From NCBI GenBank assembly GCA_914767715.1, contig OU612066.1:1493001-1557000 (forward strand): DNA of 64,000 bases, read 5' to 3'. Below are positions 36,741 to 48,500 of the stretch, in pieces (the first letter of the stretch is position 1; every line of letters begins with the position of its first letter). Made by a program: the position numbers and the translations under genes. The notes under the pieces were generated by a model. The model saw only the letters and a list, made by a program, of their open reading frames with translations. It was not told the DNA's origin and did no database searches. Origin of the DNA: Membranipora membranacea. Taxonomy: Eukaryota; Bryozoa; Gymnolaemata; Cheilostomatida; Membraniporidae.

Positions 36741-36810
36741 AAAAAAAGTTTAACTTTTTTTAACTAACAGTTACACAAAAGTATAACTTCAAACAGTTAT
36801 ACTTTTGTGT
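36741..36810. repeat. Two adjacent inverted repeats
   Basis: AAAAAAAGTT-T-AACTTTTTTT at 36741-36761 is a perfect palindrome. ACACAAAAGTATAACT (36773-36788) pairs exactly with 36795-36810 across a 6-base loop. The loop and right arm, with their flank, recur at about 37353-37397. Confidence 0.88.
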
Positions 36811-37150
36811 TCACAAATTATCAAAGCTAAAGAGTTAGAAACTGGGTGGTATGGGAGCATATATATCACTATACACCCTGGCCTATCCATAACTGCTTAT
36901 ACTAACTCCCATTATGATTGTGCTACAGCCAAAAAGTCATCATCCTTCAGACTATATACTAGAAAGACATCCCAATACCCTCCCACAGCATCCCCCCACA
37001 CTTCTAGTACCACCAGCACCTACCTGGGGGCCTGGCCACCTGTGGCTTCTCCCTGTGCCATATGCTAATCATAACACCCATTGCATTGCCTCCAAGTGGT
37101 GATGTTTTGGTATTTCTTATTGTTTTGGTTGTATTTCTGCATTGACTGCA

Positions 37151-37202
37151 GTGCTACCAGAGACTATAGATATTCTATAGTCTCTATAGTCTCTGGTGCT
37201 AC
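37151..37202. repeat. 38-bp palindromic insert between GTGCTAC direct repeats
   Basis: The insert 37158-37195 begins CAGAGACTATAG and ends CTATAGTCTCTG. GTGCTAC stands on each side (37151-37157 and 37196-37202). It resembles the insert at 59401. Confidence 0.75.
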
Positions 37203-37407
37203 TAAAAAACTAAAAATATTTCAACTGCTAGTGAAATAATATAAATGTACTCGCTGTACTACAACCAGCAATCCACTCTTTAGCATGGACTTTCTCTTTT
37301 TCCCACAATGGATTTCAGACTTCTTAGAAAGACTTAGCAATGAGTAGCGAGTCAACTTCAAACAGTTATACTTTTGTGTTCACAAATTATCAAGGCTAAA
37401 TTAATCT

Positions 37408-37466
37408 TACCTCGAATCTTTTACCTCGAATCTTTTACCTCGAATCCTACCTCAAATCTTACCTCG
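37408..37466. repeat. ACCTCGAATCTTTT tandem repeat
   Basis: About five imperfect units of 10-14 bases. Confidence 0.85.
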
Positions 37467-37597
37467 ATGATGTAGAACACTCTAATAAGGCCCTAGGGCA
37501 TAAAGGGGAGTGCCTCATATATTTACCATCTGTGAGCAAAAAACCAGTGGTTTAGGCAGGGGTAACAGCATATAGCCGTCATTAGGGTTGAGATTAA

Positions 37598-38811
37598 TTA
37601 GATGAGATAGTGAGTATTGGATGGCCCAAGCCTCAGGTCTCTTACAGTCCTGGGCAAAAAACTGTTGTGCCTGTGGTACAGTTTGGATGAAGCAAAAATT
37701 TCTGTTGGTTCTCCCCGCATAGCAGCTCTTGTCACCATGCATACGTGACAAGTCTCCCTTTTTTGGTAGGGAGCCTCCCAGTTTTTAGGGGTATTTTCCA
37801 CCTCCTCCCTATCTCCCTTTTTCCTCCCTTTTTCAGCTTCCTTCACCCAGAAGACTTTTTAAGCTTCTCGTTGCAAGAAAAACCACGCTTTGCTACCCCC
37901 ACAGTCATATACCTATATGTAATTGCCTATAAATATACTATCTCTCCTCGTTCGTATAAAGTGCAACACTATAATTTATAAAATGAGGTAAAATTATGCA
38001 TTTCATAATATGAACGCTCAAGTTTTGGCTTAAAATAAATGATAACAAGGGCCAAATTACACCTTCACTGCGGGACGCGAAGAGTGGTACTCCGGGTCGG
38101 GAGTTCGTCCGCGGAGAGTCCTCCTGATTTCTGGGTCTACCAACTTTTCATGTATGCACCATGGTGGCGTTGGCTCGGTTGTTGATGACCTCGTCGTACG
38201 CTGAGGAAAGGGGCCTCATGTTTTTCTTCATCAGAGAGGATTCTCATCAGCAAAGAGAGTCTGTGGTTTTTTCACCTGTCTTTGAGGGTCTGGAGTTCTA
38301 GTTGGGAGCGTGCGTCCGTTATGCCGCGCCTTCCTTTTATGCCTTTGACAAAGCGTATAGCCTTGCTTTGTGTCAGCTCGATTTCTTCTGCTGTAGAGTT
38401 GTCTGCTGGATCCCAGAGAGTTTCAGCATATTCTAAGACAGGCCTGCACAGACTGGTGTAAGCCAGCAGTTTGGCTTTCTCTTGGGCATTGTGGACAGCA
38501 AACTTTATACTTCCTAGGACTTTGTTGGCAGTATTCACTTTGGCTGTGATGTGTCTGTTGAATTTCAGGTCTGGCTGAAATATCACACCTAGGTATGTTG
38601 TTTCTGGGACAGACTTAAGTGGGACACCACCCAGTGTATAGGTGGGCAGCACTCTACTGTTATTACCAAAGATGATGACTTCACATTTGGTTGTGTTGAA
38701 GGGCATCTTCCATCTTTCAGACCAGTCATGAAGGGAGTCAATGTCGTCTTGGAACTTCTTCACATTGTCGTCATTCCGGACAACAGAGTATAGAGTATAA
38801 TAAAATACCAC
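37598..38811 (-). mobile_element. 5'-truncated non-LTR retroelement, reverse-transcriptase C-terminal half
   Basis: On the minus strand the frame opens near LYSVVRND, just past the FADD motif of the RT. It runs through the thumb region (TTYLGVIFQPDLKFNRH) and on to PVLEYAETLWDP, typical of CR1/Jockey-type elements. It continues with a stop and a frameshift to ANATM at the edge of the MITE 37740-38156, and resumes past the MITE with VTRAAMRGEPTEIFASSKLY and ends NSFLPRTVRD. The element is dead: truncated, frameshifted and interrupted. Confidence 0.88.
37740..38156. mobile_element. 417-bp MITE, copy 2, inserted in the retroelement
   Basis: Starts CATACGTGACAAGT and ends in CATGTATG, the same family as 14779-15193 and collinear with it throughout. 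The flanks share CACCATG (37733-37739 and 38157-38163), a 7-bp visible target duplication. Confidence 0.88.
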
Positions 38812-39013
38812 ATGAATTTACGGTCCAATGAATGAAGTTAATTGGTTCACTAGTACCATACCACCCTCCACCTTTAACTCATATATAGCGCTAAACTGAC
38901 ATTAATGTATTGTAAAGACAGGAATGCAAATGATTGTTGTTAATTGCCCAGTGAATAGGTTGTGAATAGGCCTCTCCCTCGCCTCCTCTATCTACAGACT
39001 AGGGAGCACAGGT

Positions 39014-39402
39014 ATGGAATGGGTTAGTGATACAAAGTACATTGGTGTTATTTTGCAATCTGACCTTAAGTTTGACCAACATATGACGCTTAAGAAGGAG
39101 AAGGCTTCAAGTCACTTGGAGCCATCAAACCCATCTTACATGATGGTCCACTGGGAAGGGCGCTTTCTGGCATATACAAGTCCGTGTCATCCCGTTCTGG
39201 AGTACGCTGATACGATCTGGTACCCCACACTTAATAAGGATATTGAGTCTCTCGAGATGGTTCAAAATGGAGCGATCAGATTTGTAAGGTGCCCCGAAGG
39301 CAGAGAGAGTGTCACAGAGGCTGGCTCTGAACTTGACCACCATCTCTAAAACAGAGGAGAAAAAATCATAGACTGACTCTGCTCTGATGAAAATACTCCA
39401 GG
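39014..39402 (+). mobile_element. Second fragment of the same retroelement family
   Basis: The frame from about 39020 reads TKYIGVILQSDLKFDQHM, then PVLEYADTIWYP and GAIRFVR. These are homologous block by block to the 37598-38811 copy but on the opposite strand. It ends with LKQRRKNHRLTLL in another frame. Truncated at both ends. Confidence 0.82.
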
Positions 39403-39608
39403 ATACTTACTTACTTGAAGGTTGATCGCCAACTTCTGTTAGAAGGTTGTGGCAATATGGCATTTCGTCTGTCCGTCTCCGTTCAGGGTATGCAACGTAG
39501 GGTAGGTAAATTGATCACCATCAACCTTGTAGCCTGCCACTGGGGGTCCCTCAAGGATGAGGAAAGACATAACACCTTTGGCTCAGGCCTACGATGAAAT
39601 ATCCATGG

Positions 39609-39628
39609 ACCCCCCCCCCCCCCCCCCG
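39609..39628. repeat. poly-C tract
   Basis: A run of about 19 C residues. Confidence 0.9.
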
Positions 39629-40894
39629 TAAAGGAGAACTACCAAATACCCGCTGATGCAGAAAGAACAGCAGTTTTCTGTTACCCCTGTAGTCCAAAAA
39701 ACCATAACACACTGTTAACCAAATGAGGCACTCTTTTTACATTAATGTTCTTGAGTGTACGATGTCGTCAAAGGTATTCAAAGTGATGATCATTCAAATT
39801 GAGTTGACCGAAATAATAATATTGATAACCCTAAATAGAACTATTATCCTTGTTGTGAATTAAACAACAAGAAATGAATTGTCAAACTCAAACTGATCCA
39901 CAAGGCACTAAGTACCATACTGTCCCTTGATCCAGTTAAAAAGGGGCCTGTACAAATCATAATTATACTGATCATCACTGTTAGCCTTTCTATTTCACTT
40001 CACTATCCATCCAGGGAGGGTATATCTCACCCTCCCTGATCCATCTCACCATGGATTGAATCATAGAAATTGGAACTGTGATGACAAACCAGTTCTTTAC
40101 ATTCACAAATTTGAATTTGAAGTTGTCATGCAATTTAAACCAAAAAATTGAAATGATATTTGAAAATGACTTTCTGATCATGCACCATTGTCCTATATGA
40201 CTAGCTAGGTTCTTTTGTGGGTCTTTTAGGCGTAATTTGTGGAATGGTTTTGGAAGGAAAAACTCATTTCATTTTATATGAACTGTTACTTGGTTGGTGT
40301 AAACTCTCAGATAGAGGTCCCATCAAGGACTCCTTGGTCCCATGGACCAATGAGGACAACTTGAATGGACCTTCTGAATAGCGAACCCTATAATCTCGAT
40401 AACTGGATCTCTCACATGACGGCTCTAGATGTGATATATTGCACACTCAAAGCTCCTCCGACCTCTGCTTAAAGCCCCCTAGCTGGGTTCACTAAAATAA
40501 GACAAATCAATCATTAACACCATGTCGTACGAAAAAGTCTTCTACACCTACCTACACAAATTCTACAGAATATGAAAATAATAGGGGTAGCTACTCACAC
40601 ACACCCATGTTAAACTGCAGCCTCGAAAACATGCCTTATTTGATGGAGGCTTAAGATGATGTGCCTATTCCTCTACAACATGCCTTATTTGTACCATTCA
40701 TACTGAGTTCCTTTTGGCTAATAACGAAGCATAGGTGCCATCACATGCTATTAACACTTAATAAAATCTGAATTTTTTCCTAAAATGTGTTTTTATTATA
40801 TATTGGTCGAGTTAATCCTCAACATGTATGTCGGCATTCTGATTTTAACCAGCTGTTTTAACCTAAGTCAAAGGTCAGTATGACTTGTGCTCAG

Positions 40895-41100
40895 TCGTCA
40901 GCCAATAGGAACTTGGTATACACCCGGTATACAGGACAGGTATACATCCAAGAGTGCTGAGGGCTGGAAGAATCGACATTTGAAAGCTCCCACAGTGGGA
41001 CTCTAAACCACATCTTATGCAGCACCAATCGCCTGGTAGTGAATAGCAAGCGCGGTAACCGATTGCGCCATCTCACCATCCCCATCGGTATGAATAGTAC
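40895..41100 (-). mobile_element. tRNA-derived SINE, possible third family
   Basis: On the minus strand TGGCGCAATCGGTTACCGCG matches a box A region. GGTTTAGAGTCCC, about 45 bases later, is a degenerate box B. The body differs from families A and B. Only one copy is seen here. Confidence 0.45.
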
Positions 41101-41296
41101 AAACAACCACGAGGAGAACAGGCACATCATTAACCTTCATCAACTTGGACCTGATTTAAGGTTGCAGCTAGATATTGTTGTGTTTGAGAAGCTGCCAAGG
41201 GTTCCATATTGAGTACTGAGCATAATTAGGCTCACTCATCGCATCAAATTATTGAAGAACCTTGGAGAAAACTTACATTTACACTATATATTTTAG

Positions 41297-44200
41297 ATGG
41301 CGCACGGTGATGGCTGGAGTGCAATCGCAAGAGTGTATCATCCATTGAGTTGTGGCAGCATTGATGGCACGGATGATTTTCCACATGACCAAGGAATAAT
41401 ACGGGCTCTGAACTCAAAATACAAACCCAATAAGTGAGTCATGTTTCCGTAACATACTTTGCTAATGGGTCGTCAGGCAAGATGGTTAGATGCAGTTCAA
41501 ATTCAACGGTTTTTTTAGGTTGCTGTTAGTGGCATCCAAATAGGTGGTCAATTGTAGAATGGGCCAATAGTAACCTGGAATGAAATTGAAGTACCTTGCC
41601 AATGTAGGGACAGTATATCCGATTTGTAAGCACTCTTGGTCATAATATTTTGTTATAAGCTGCCTTGCCTTGACCAAAACAATCAAGCTTATACCAAAAA
41701 TTCTTTCATCTACCTGACACGGCTCTACAGCGCTGCTTCGTCGTTGGTGCTGAGATTCAATATTATCTGATCGAGGTCTCTCCTCTATGCAATATGCACA
41801 TTTTTTCCTAAAAATTTTCTTTACTGCTTGTTTGTTCTGTCGGTCCTGCTTATTTTAATCAAACTATGAGTATTCTGATGTCTTTTTAGGCAGATCCAGG
41901 GTGACCCTCTATGTACAGTGTTTGTAGGCAGGCTGAATCCTGACACAACTGAGGATTCTTTACTAAAGGTGATCATAAATATAATGGCTATTCCCAGCTG
42001 AGCATGGATTTAAGGGTTTACCATCAGTGTCAGACACAGAAGAATAACAGGCTTACAGGCGCCTGCCCTCCTCAGCGGCTAATATAGATCAGATATGACA
42101 CTGGTGTCATCATCCTGACCATGGTTGTGGGTTCATCATAGTTGAAACTTATTGATAATTGCTGAGAAGTCTTTTGAGTTTGCATGTCAGTAAAAGTGTA
42201 ACCATGTGATTTGCAGCGAACACGTGCTGGGTGACTGCTGAAATATCTGCTGATGCCATTATACTTATATAATCTATATCTAATTAGTATTCTGCGCAGA
42301 ACCATGTTGTTGCACTGTACAGTTTCTATTTTCAGGTGTTCGCAGAATTCGGGAGTATAAAGAATCTGAGGCTTGTTAGAGACATCATAAGTGGATTCTC
42401 AAAAAGGTTTGTCTGCTATGGTTGACTGCACCACTGTGAGTTACAAAGACTTATATTGATATAACCCTGCATGTGCAAATTTTCCATGTTTCAAAGTTTA
42501 AAAAGTTGATCAAGAGCACCACAGGACTTTCTGTCATAGAGGAGATAATTGATCATTGGAACATAAGACTTAATTTTTATCTTTGTATCAGAAATGGCTC
42601 AATATTCTGGCATGTAACAACTTCGATATCCAACTAATAAGGTTGATTGATTAGCCTAAGGTGATCTGCACAAACACAAGCGATGAATTCATTGACTTAA
42701 GTGGATATGATGCAGCAGAAGTTATAATACTGACTGTATCCATGGGCTGTCACTGCAGACCACGTAAGTTATGTATTTTTTGACAGGTATGCGTTTATTG
42801 AATACAAGTCCGGATCTTCAGCCAGGGAAGCTGCAAGCAGAGCCAATAAGATGAGAGTCGATGACAGGGAACTTCTAGTAGATATGGAATGTGAACGAGA
42901 ACTGCAAGGTCAGCCTTATATGCTCTTTGGAATTCTCATTTTTCTTCTGTTGAACAAGGTAGTGTCAAAGACTGATCCAAGTAACAACATATCATAACCT
43001 GCTCCAAAACTCACGGAATGTGAAAGTTCTAACCCAAGATTGATTTGCCACAATGTGAAATATTATTGCAGAAATAAAAACTTTGATAACAAAGTAAAAT
43101 AGAGTGCAGGGAACAAAAAAAACATGAGGGTGTGTTCTTAGAATATTTCCCAGTTATATTATACGGTTTTGAAGAAAATATGACAAGTCATAATGGCTTT
43201 TAACATCACGTCATGATTAATATCATATCATTGATGACGAGCAGAAATTGAAATTGTAAGACATCATTAACAGGATATACACACCCACTGCTCAACAACT
43301 TGGCTCAGATATCATTATCAGTGTTCACCATCACAAACAGATGTGATATTCCTCAATTTGTAAAGCTTTCAATACGCTGTCAAAAGGAACATTGTTGAGG
43401 CAACAAAATCGATGTCAGATGTTCTCTCATGCAAAAATGACGTAATTATCTATTGAGCGGCAAAAAAACATCACTACGTGACAACTGCTGGATTCGAAAA
43501 CAATTAAATGCCCTTAAACTGCCCATCAAGGCATCTTGATTTAGTTGGGGTTTATTTAAAGACAAAATCAACGGCCAATTCTATCGGCACACTGTGTGGT
43601 TGATGGTTAATCCTTAGTAAAAGAAAACTTTTATGAAAAATATTATTAGCATGACATAGTCAGTTTTCCTGCGTGTTGAACATTATGAAAATAGAAAGAA
43701 AAATGTCTGTCTCCATCTCCTTCAGATGATGGCAGGATCGATATCTGAGACATACAGTGTATTATGATGTATACTATTTCAATTTCTTTTACAAATTCCA
43801 GATTAAGTAACTAGACAGCTCCTCAATGGTATATAGATTTGGATGTTTCTTTGACATAGCCTTGTTTGTCCATGGACTATCGTTTTATTTCATCTTGTAG
43901 AACCAGGGTTTCTGATTGTTATTTTCAATATAAACAATGTTGGACGATTGTACATAACATTCTCCACAGAACTACACACTTCCTTAGAGCAATGAACTCC
44001 CTCTCCCACAGGAAGGATAAAACACACTTATTGTGGGCATGACACCCTACATAACATAGAGAGAGGAGAGGGAGTCCATCGCTTGGAGGAACCACCTCAG
44101 CTCTGGCTACACACGCCGTACTATCCATAGGATTGGGAAAATTTTAGTAAGGCTACAGATTGGGCAAGGTGCTACACACGCCTATTAATAGCTAGGCCTA

Positions 44201-45028
44201 TTCCTTTCGATTACAATACAATTTGGGTCTGCTTTGCCTTCCTATTGTTCAATTTGAATGAATTAAACCAATCACTATTTAGTAATTTAATTAAGCGCCG
44301 CCTCTTTCACAAATAACAAAGGAATAGCTGGCCGTGCTACGGCTACGGATAGAACCAACAAGTTGGTTAGCCCTTCTGAGGCATCTGGCAGAGATAACCT
44401 AGCTATCCTATGCATCTGGCTGTACTAAGAGTTCCCCAATCCTATGGAAAATACGGCCATATTTGAGCAATGAACTCCTCTTCCCTTCATTGATTTGAGT
44501 TATTCACACTTAGCTTTGGAAACACAACTCCAAAAAACATTTCATAGCAACGCCACCTATTTCTATACTGTTGTCTATCTTGTATAGTTTGTTATTTTAG
44601 GATGGATACCACGTAGACTCGGCGGTGGGTTTGGGGGCAAGAAAGAGTCAGGGCAGTTGAGGTTTGGAGGTAAAGACAGACCATTTAAAAAGCCAATTGC
44701 CTTGCAGCGAGTACAAAACCCATCATATAACCCTAATCAGAGTAACTATGAGTCAGCGCGGCAGCCCAGGCGCCGCTCAAGAAGTCGATCTCCTTATAAA
44801 AGTAGTAGTTCTACACATAGAAGAGATAACAGAGACAGCGGGTATCAGGATCGTTATACGGACAGCTCTACTTCCTTATCACAGCACAGAGAATCAGGCC
44901 GGTACAGGCATGAGAAACGTGACCGCTCACTATCACCTTCTGAACGTAGAAAATCAAAACACAAGTCACATAAAGAAAGGAATCGCAGCCGCTCAAGGGA
45001 AAGACATAAGAAGAAGCACAAGCGATGA
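41297..45028 (+). CDS. SNRNP35: U11/U12 small nuclear ribonucleoprotein 35-kDa protein
   Basis: Five exons, 41297-41433, 41890-41968, 42336-42406, 42787-42908 and 44601-45028, join in phases 2, 0, 2 and 1 to give 278 residues. The N-terminus has the family signature [12 protein letters not shown]. An RRM follows at about residues 54-130, with RNP2 (TVFVGRL) and RNP1 (KRYAFIEYK, split by an intron). The downstream [19 protein letters not shown] and [14 protein letters not shown] are near-identical to the vertebrate protein. The C-terminal 80 residues are an Arg/Ser/His-rich tail. The protein belongs to the U11/U12 di-snRNP, which recognises U12-type introns, and resembles U1-70K. The ATG directly follows a TTTTAG acceptor, so an upstream noncoding exon is possible. 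Its presence implies this genome keeps a minor spliceosome. Confidence 0.96.
43985..44482. repeat. Cluster of inverted and direct repeats in the last SNRNP35 intron
   Basis: GAGCAATGAACTCCCTCTCC near 43987 recurs inverted near 44065-44084 and direct near 44470. A separate pair of about 34 bases (core TCCATAGGATTGGG at about 44125 and its complement at about 44440) is inverted. A relative of the first motif is also at 56718-56742. Probably remains of a foldback element. Confidence 0.6.
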
Positions 45029-45217
45029 TGTATGCAATGAGCTGATATGTTACAGGAGAAACAGTCCGAACAGTCAGTCGGACTTAAAGCTAACAGACAC
45101 AGGCTAGGGGAATAGATAAGGAGATACAGAGACAGACAGCAGTGTGGCTAATTATCGTGTTTCCATTATCGTGATGGATATATTTGTACTCATGCAAAGC
45201 ACCCATACTTGATAGAA

Positions 45218-45223
45218 AATAAA
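45218..45223 (+). terminator. AATAAA poly(A) signal of SNRNP35
   Basis: About 190 bases past the SNRNP35 stop, in the gap shared with the convergent CHAF1A gene. Confidence 0.55.
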
Positions 45224-45516
45224 TTTGTGAACAGTCGTTCACAGAGGGATAATTGTATTTGAATGGTGTAGTAGGTAGCATTGTCAATAAAAACAAGGAC
45301 ACAATAAGACTTATATTACAATGACTATCACAAGAAAAAAAGTAAAGATTTTTGTAGATTTTAAAATGTTTCGTTAAATGGGATATCACTTTCAAAGACG
45401 TGCTATTAGTATACTTTGTAATTGCATAGTTTCACAAATAAACAGTGAGAAACCAGCCGTATCTCACACATTATGAATATAAATATCTATACAAGATTAT
45501 CTGTGTATATCATGGC

Positions 45517-48500
45517 TTATAAAGCACCAGTTTTTATTGGTTTGTCATCTAGGACTACTTTCTGGGCGTTTTGCGAGCGCTCAGTGAGAGTAGGTTTAAC
45601 AGCGGCTACTGGCTCTGGTTTACTCGAGGTAACAGCGCTGCTAGCTGACTGTATAGTGATCAGCTCGACTCTACGAGGTGATCTCACAGGCTGAGCTTTA
45701 GTATCCAGCTCTACAGAGTGTGATTTGGGAGGAGTACTGAGAGTAGTCAATGTGACTCTCCTCGGAGAGCATTTATTGCCTATGGGACTTGTGACATTAG
45801 TGAGCCCAGTGGAGGGTGAGCTTAAGGTAGAGAAGGGTACCCTTCTGGGTGATTTCCCTGTCTGAGGAGTGATGGTTGGCTTAACTTTAGGTGGTGTTTT
45901 TTGTTCAGTGTTAGTGTTTGACTTTTGTGGAGATTTTACAGTAGTAAGCGTTACTCTGCGAGGTGATGAGGTATCTTGTGCAGGTACAGTCTGTAGAGTA
46001 GTTATACCCACTCTACGTGGAGCAGCATTTAGGTCTGATTTACCCCTCGGAGTGTTAGAGTCTGTTTTTTTGTTGCTGGTAGTTGAGGTAGGCACACATT
46101 TAGTCGTTAATGCACTAGGATTGATAGATTTACGTTTTCTCTCCGGAGTCTCTGGTGAGTCAGACAGAGTTATCAGTGCCACCTTTCTAGGCTTAGGACC
46201 GTTACTATCTGAACAACGTGGCGATACAGTCAAGTCATCAACTTTGAGCTTCTTTTTGGCTGGCTGGAGGAAGTCGGTCATCCTCTTCTGTGCACTGTCT
46301 ACCTGCGGTGAAGGCTTGTGTGCTGATGGAGTTTGAGAAACCTCCCCAGGTGTCTCAGCATGGGTCCCTACAAAACGAGTGATATGCACTGACTTGCTAT
46401 TTTTCAGAGCAACGATCATAGTCGTAATCAAAGAGAAAAATGAAATCACCTCAGCCAGAAAACATAAAGAGACACTACATAATTTACCCGATGGCATTAG
46501 ATTAGATTTTACTTCTTGATGTTCAGACAGACCCAACAAATACAAAGACTCTACGTTACCCAAGGTTCACATCACCATTTTTTGCCAGATGAATGGGTCT
46601 ATTGCACCACACCTGACAATAATCTAACCAGGAAAGAATAACTAACCTGTTACTGGCGTCAGAGCAGCAGCTGGTGACTGAGTAGACTTGTTAGGAGTAG
46701 CTGCCTTATATATGGGGTTAGGTACGGGGAGATCTGTGAGGGAATACTTCTGTAACACATCATCATTCACATACCAGCAGCACTTACGATAAGCCGCTCT
46801 CTTCTGATAGACAGCTATCTGCTGAATCTTCAGCTTCAGCTGTCTCTTAGCTAACCTGAAGTTAAAAGTCGGGATATTTAGAGCTCAACAGAGGCTTACA
46901 ATGTACTTATGATATAGAGTTGAGCATTGTATTACCGTGTTACGTGGACTAAGTGGTGATAGCATCAATTATATATGCCTTTAAGATGGTACACTTCATA
47001 GACTCTGCATGTGTGCATACCAACTACAACTGATCAAAACGCAATATTTCGTAATCAAACACAATAATTAGAATACTCACGCCACTTGCGTCTTTTCGAG
47101 CCAAAATTCTTGAAATAATCTGATTATGACAGGAGCACCTTTGACACAGCCGTGCACTAGCTTGATAAATTCTGGTATAGCTGTAATATAATCAAGCAGT
47201 CATGAGCAAGCTCTATCTATGTTTACACAAGATGAAAAAGGTAACAAAATGTCATCAATAAGAGATTCCCAGCCACTAGACCAGTGGCTGTTGTAAGCTC
47301 GAATTCACGAGAGATTCATTGTGAAGTGAACTACCATAAGTATGAATGATCATGATGGCTAATATTCTTTTTTATGAGCTTGATTCTAGTCGGTTATCTT
47401 CAGGGCCAATCAAATAGCCACCAGAGTGAGTTGATAGTAAAAATAAACAACAATAAAGTCTGACACTGACTGCCATATGTCTCGATATCATGATCGCCAA
47501 ATAATCGATATAAATGTCGTTTTAGTGCATCAGTTAGGGGATCAGCAAAATGTCACTACAGAATAACTAGCCACTATTACCCTACCTTCATCAGGGACTT
47601 GTTTGGAGAGTTTCTTAGTTGATGAGTTAGGATTGTCTGATGTCTTCTTATCAGTAGAAATTGGAGATGTTACCTTCACAGGGGCTGTGAAATCTATTGG
47701 CAGCGGAGCAAATATAATTGCCTACAATGGACATCACAATACAGAAACTTAATTGAAATATGCAAACAAATCATGACCAACTTCAGTTTGATATATACAT
47801 GGATGTCCGTATATCACTTTATCACTATATCACAATTTTATCTGACCAGAAAGTTGCATAATGGGGCCCCCTAAAATGCACTTGGATAGACACACTTAGA
47901 AAAGGACAAGTTCATATAAGGATAAAAGGAGCATAATTTTACTATCCAACACAAATTTCACTATCAATTGAATGGTTCTATCGAATCAAACCTTAAACTG
48001 TTGTAGATGTTTGACATGATGTTCCTCAGAGTGATTAATCTCACTAGTATTCCACACTGTACCACACACTGCAGGTTTGAGTTTAGACTTTTTACGATTA
48101 CGTTTACCATAAGTACGAGCTATCATCTGTTTAGTCTTCTTAGCAGCCAGAGATTCCTCGTTATCAGATACTCCACCTATAGTTATAGATATAACATATG
48201 AGTGACGTTGAATTCATTGGAATTTAGTCACAAAGTTGAGACCGTAAAGACCTCACCTCAGAGTCGTCAAGCCAGAATACAGCTGACTCTCAAAAAAACA
48301 TTTGACAAGATGCGACAATATCTCATACCGAATGCTGATAGCTACTAATTCAAAATCATCCCTATGATACTCACCCTCATCATCACTGAGGTGATTGTGA
48401 TCAACAAGAAATCCTTCTTCTCTCAACTCAGGATCAAAGTCATGTTCATCCTTCTCTTCATCTTCCTATAAAAATTCATATCACAGTTAGTGACCAGGTA

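Noticed and set aside
44664-45107. 147-residue alternative frame in the last SNRNP35 exon
   Set aside because: The other frame continues the conserved SNRNP35 sequence from the upstream exon in phase.
45869-46336. 155-residue plus-strand ORF opposite CHAF1A
   Set aside because: Antisense shadow of the repetitive CHAF1A tail.
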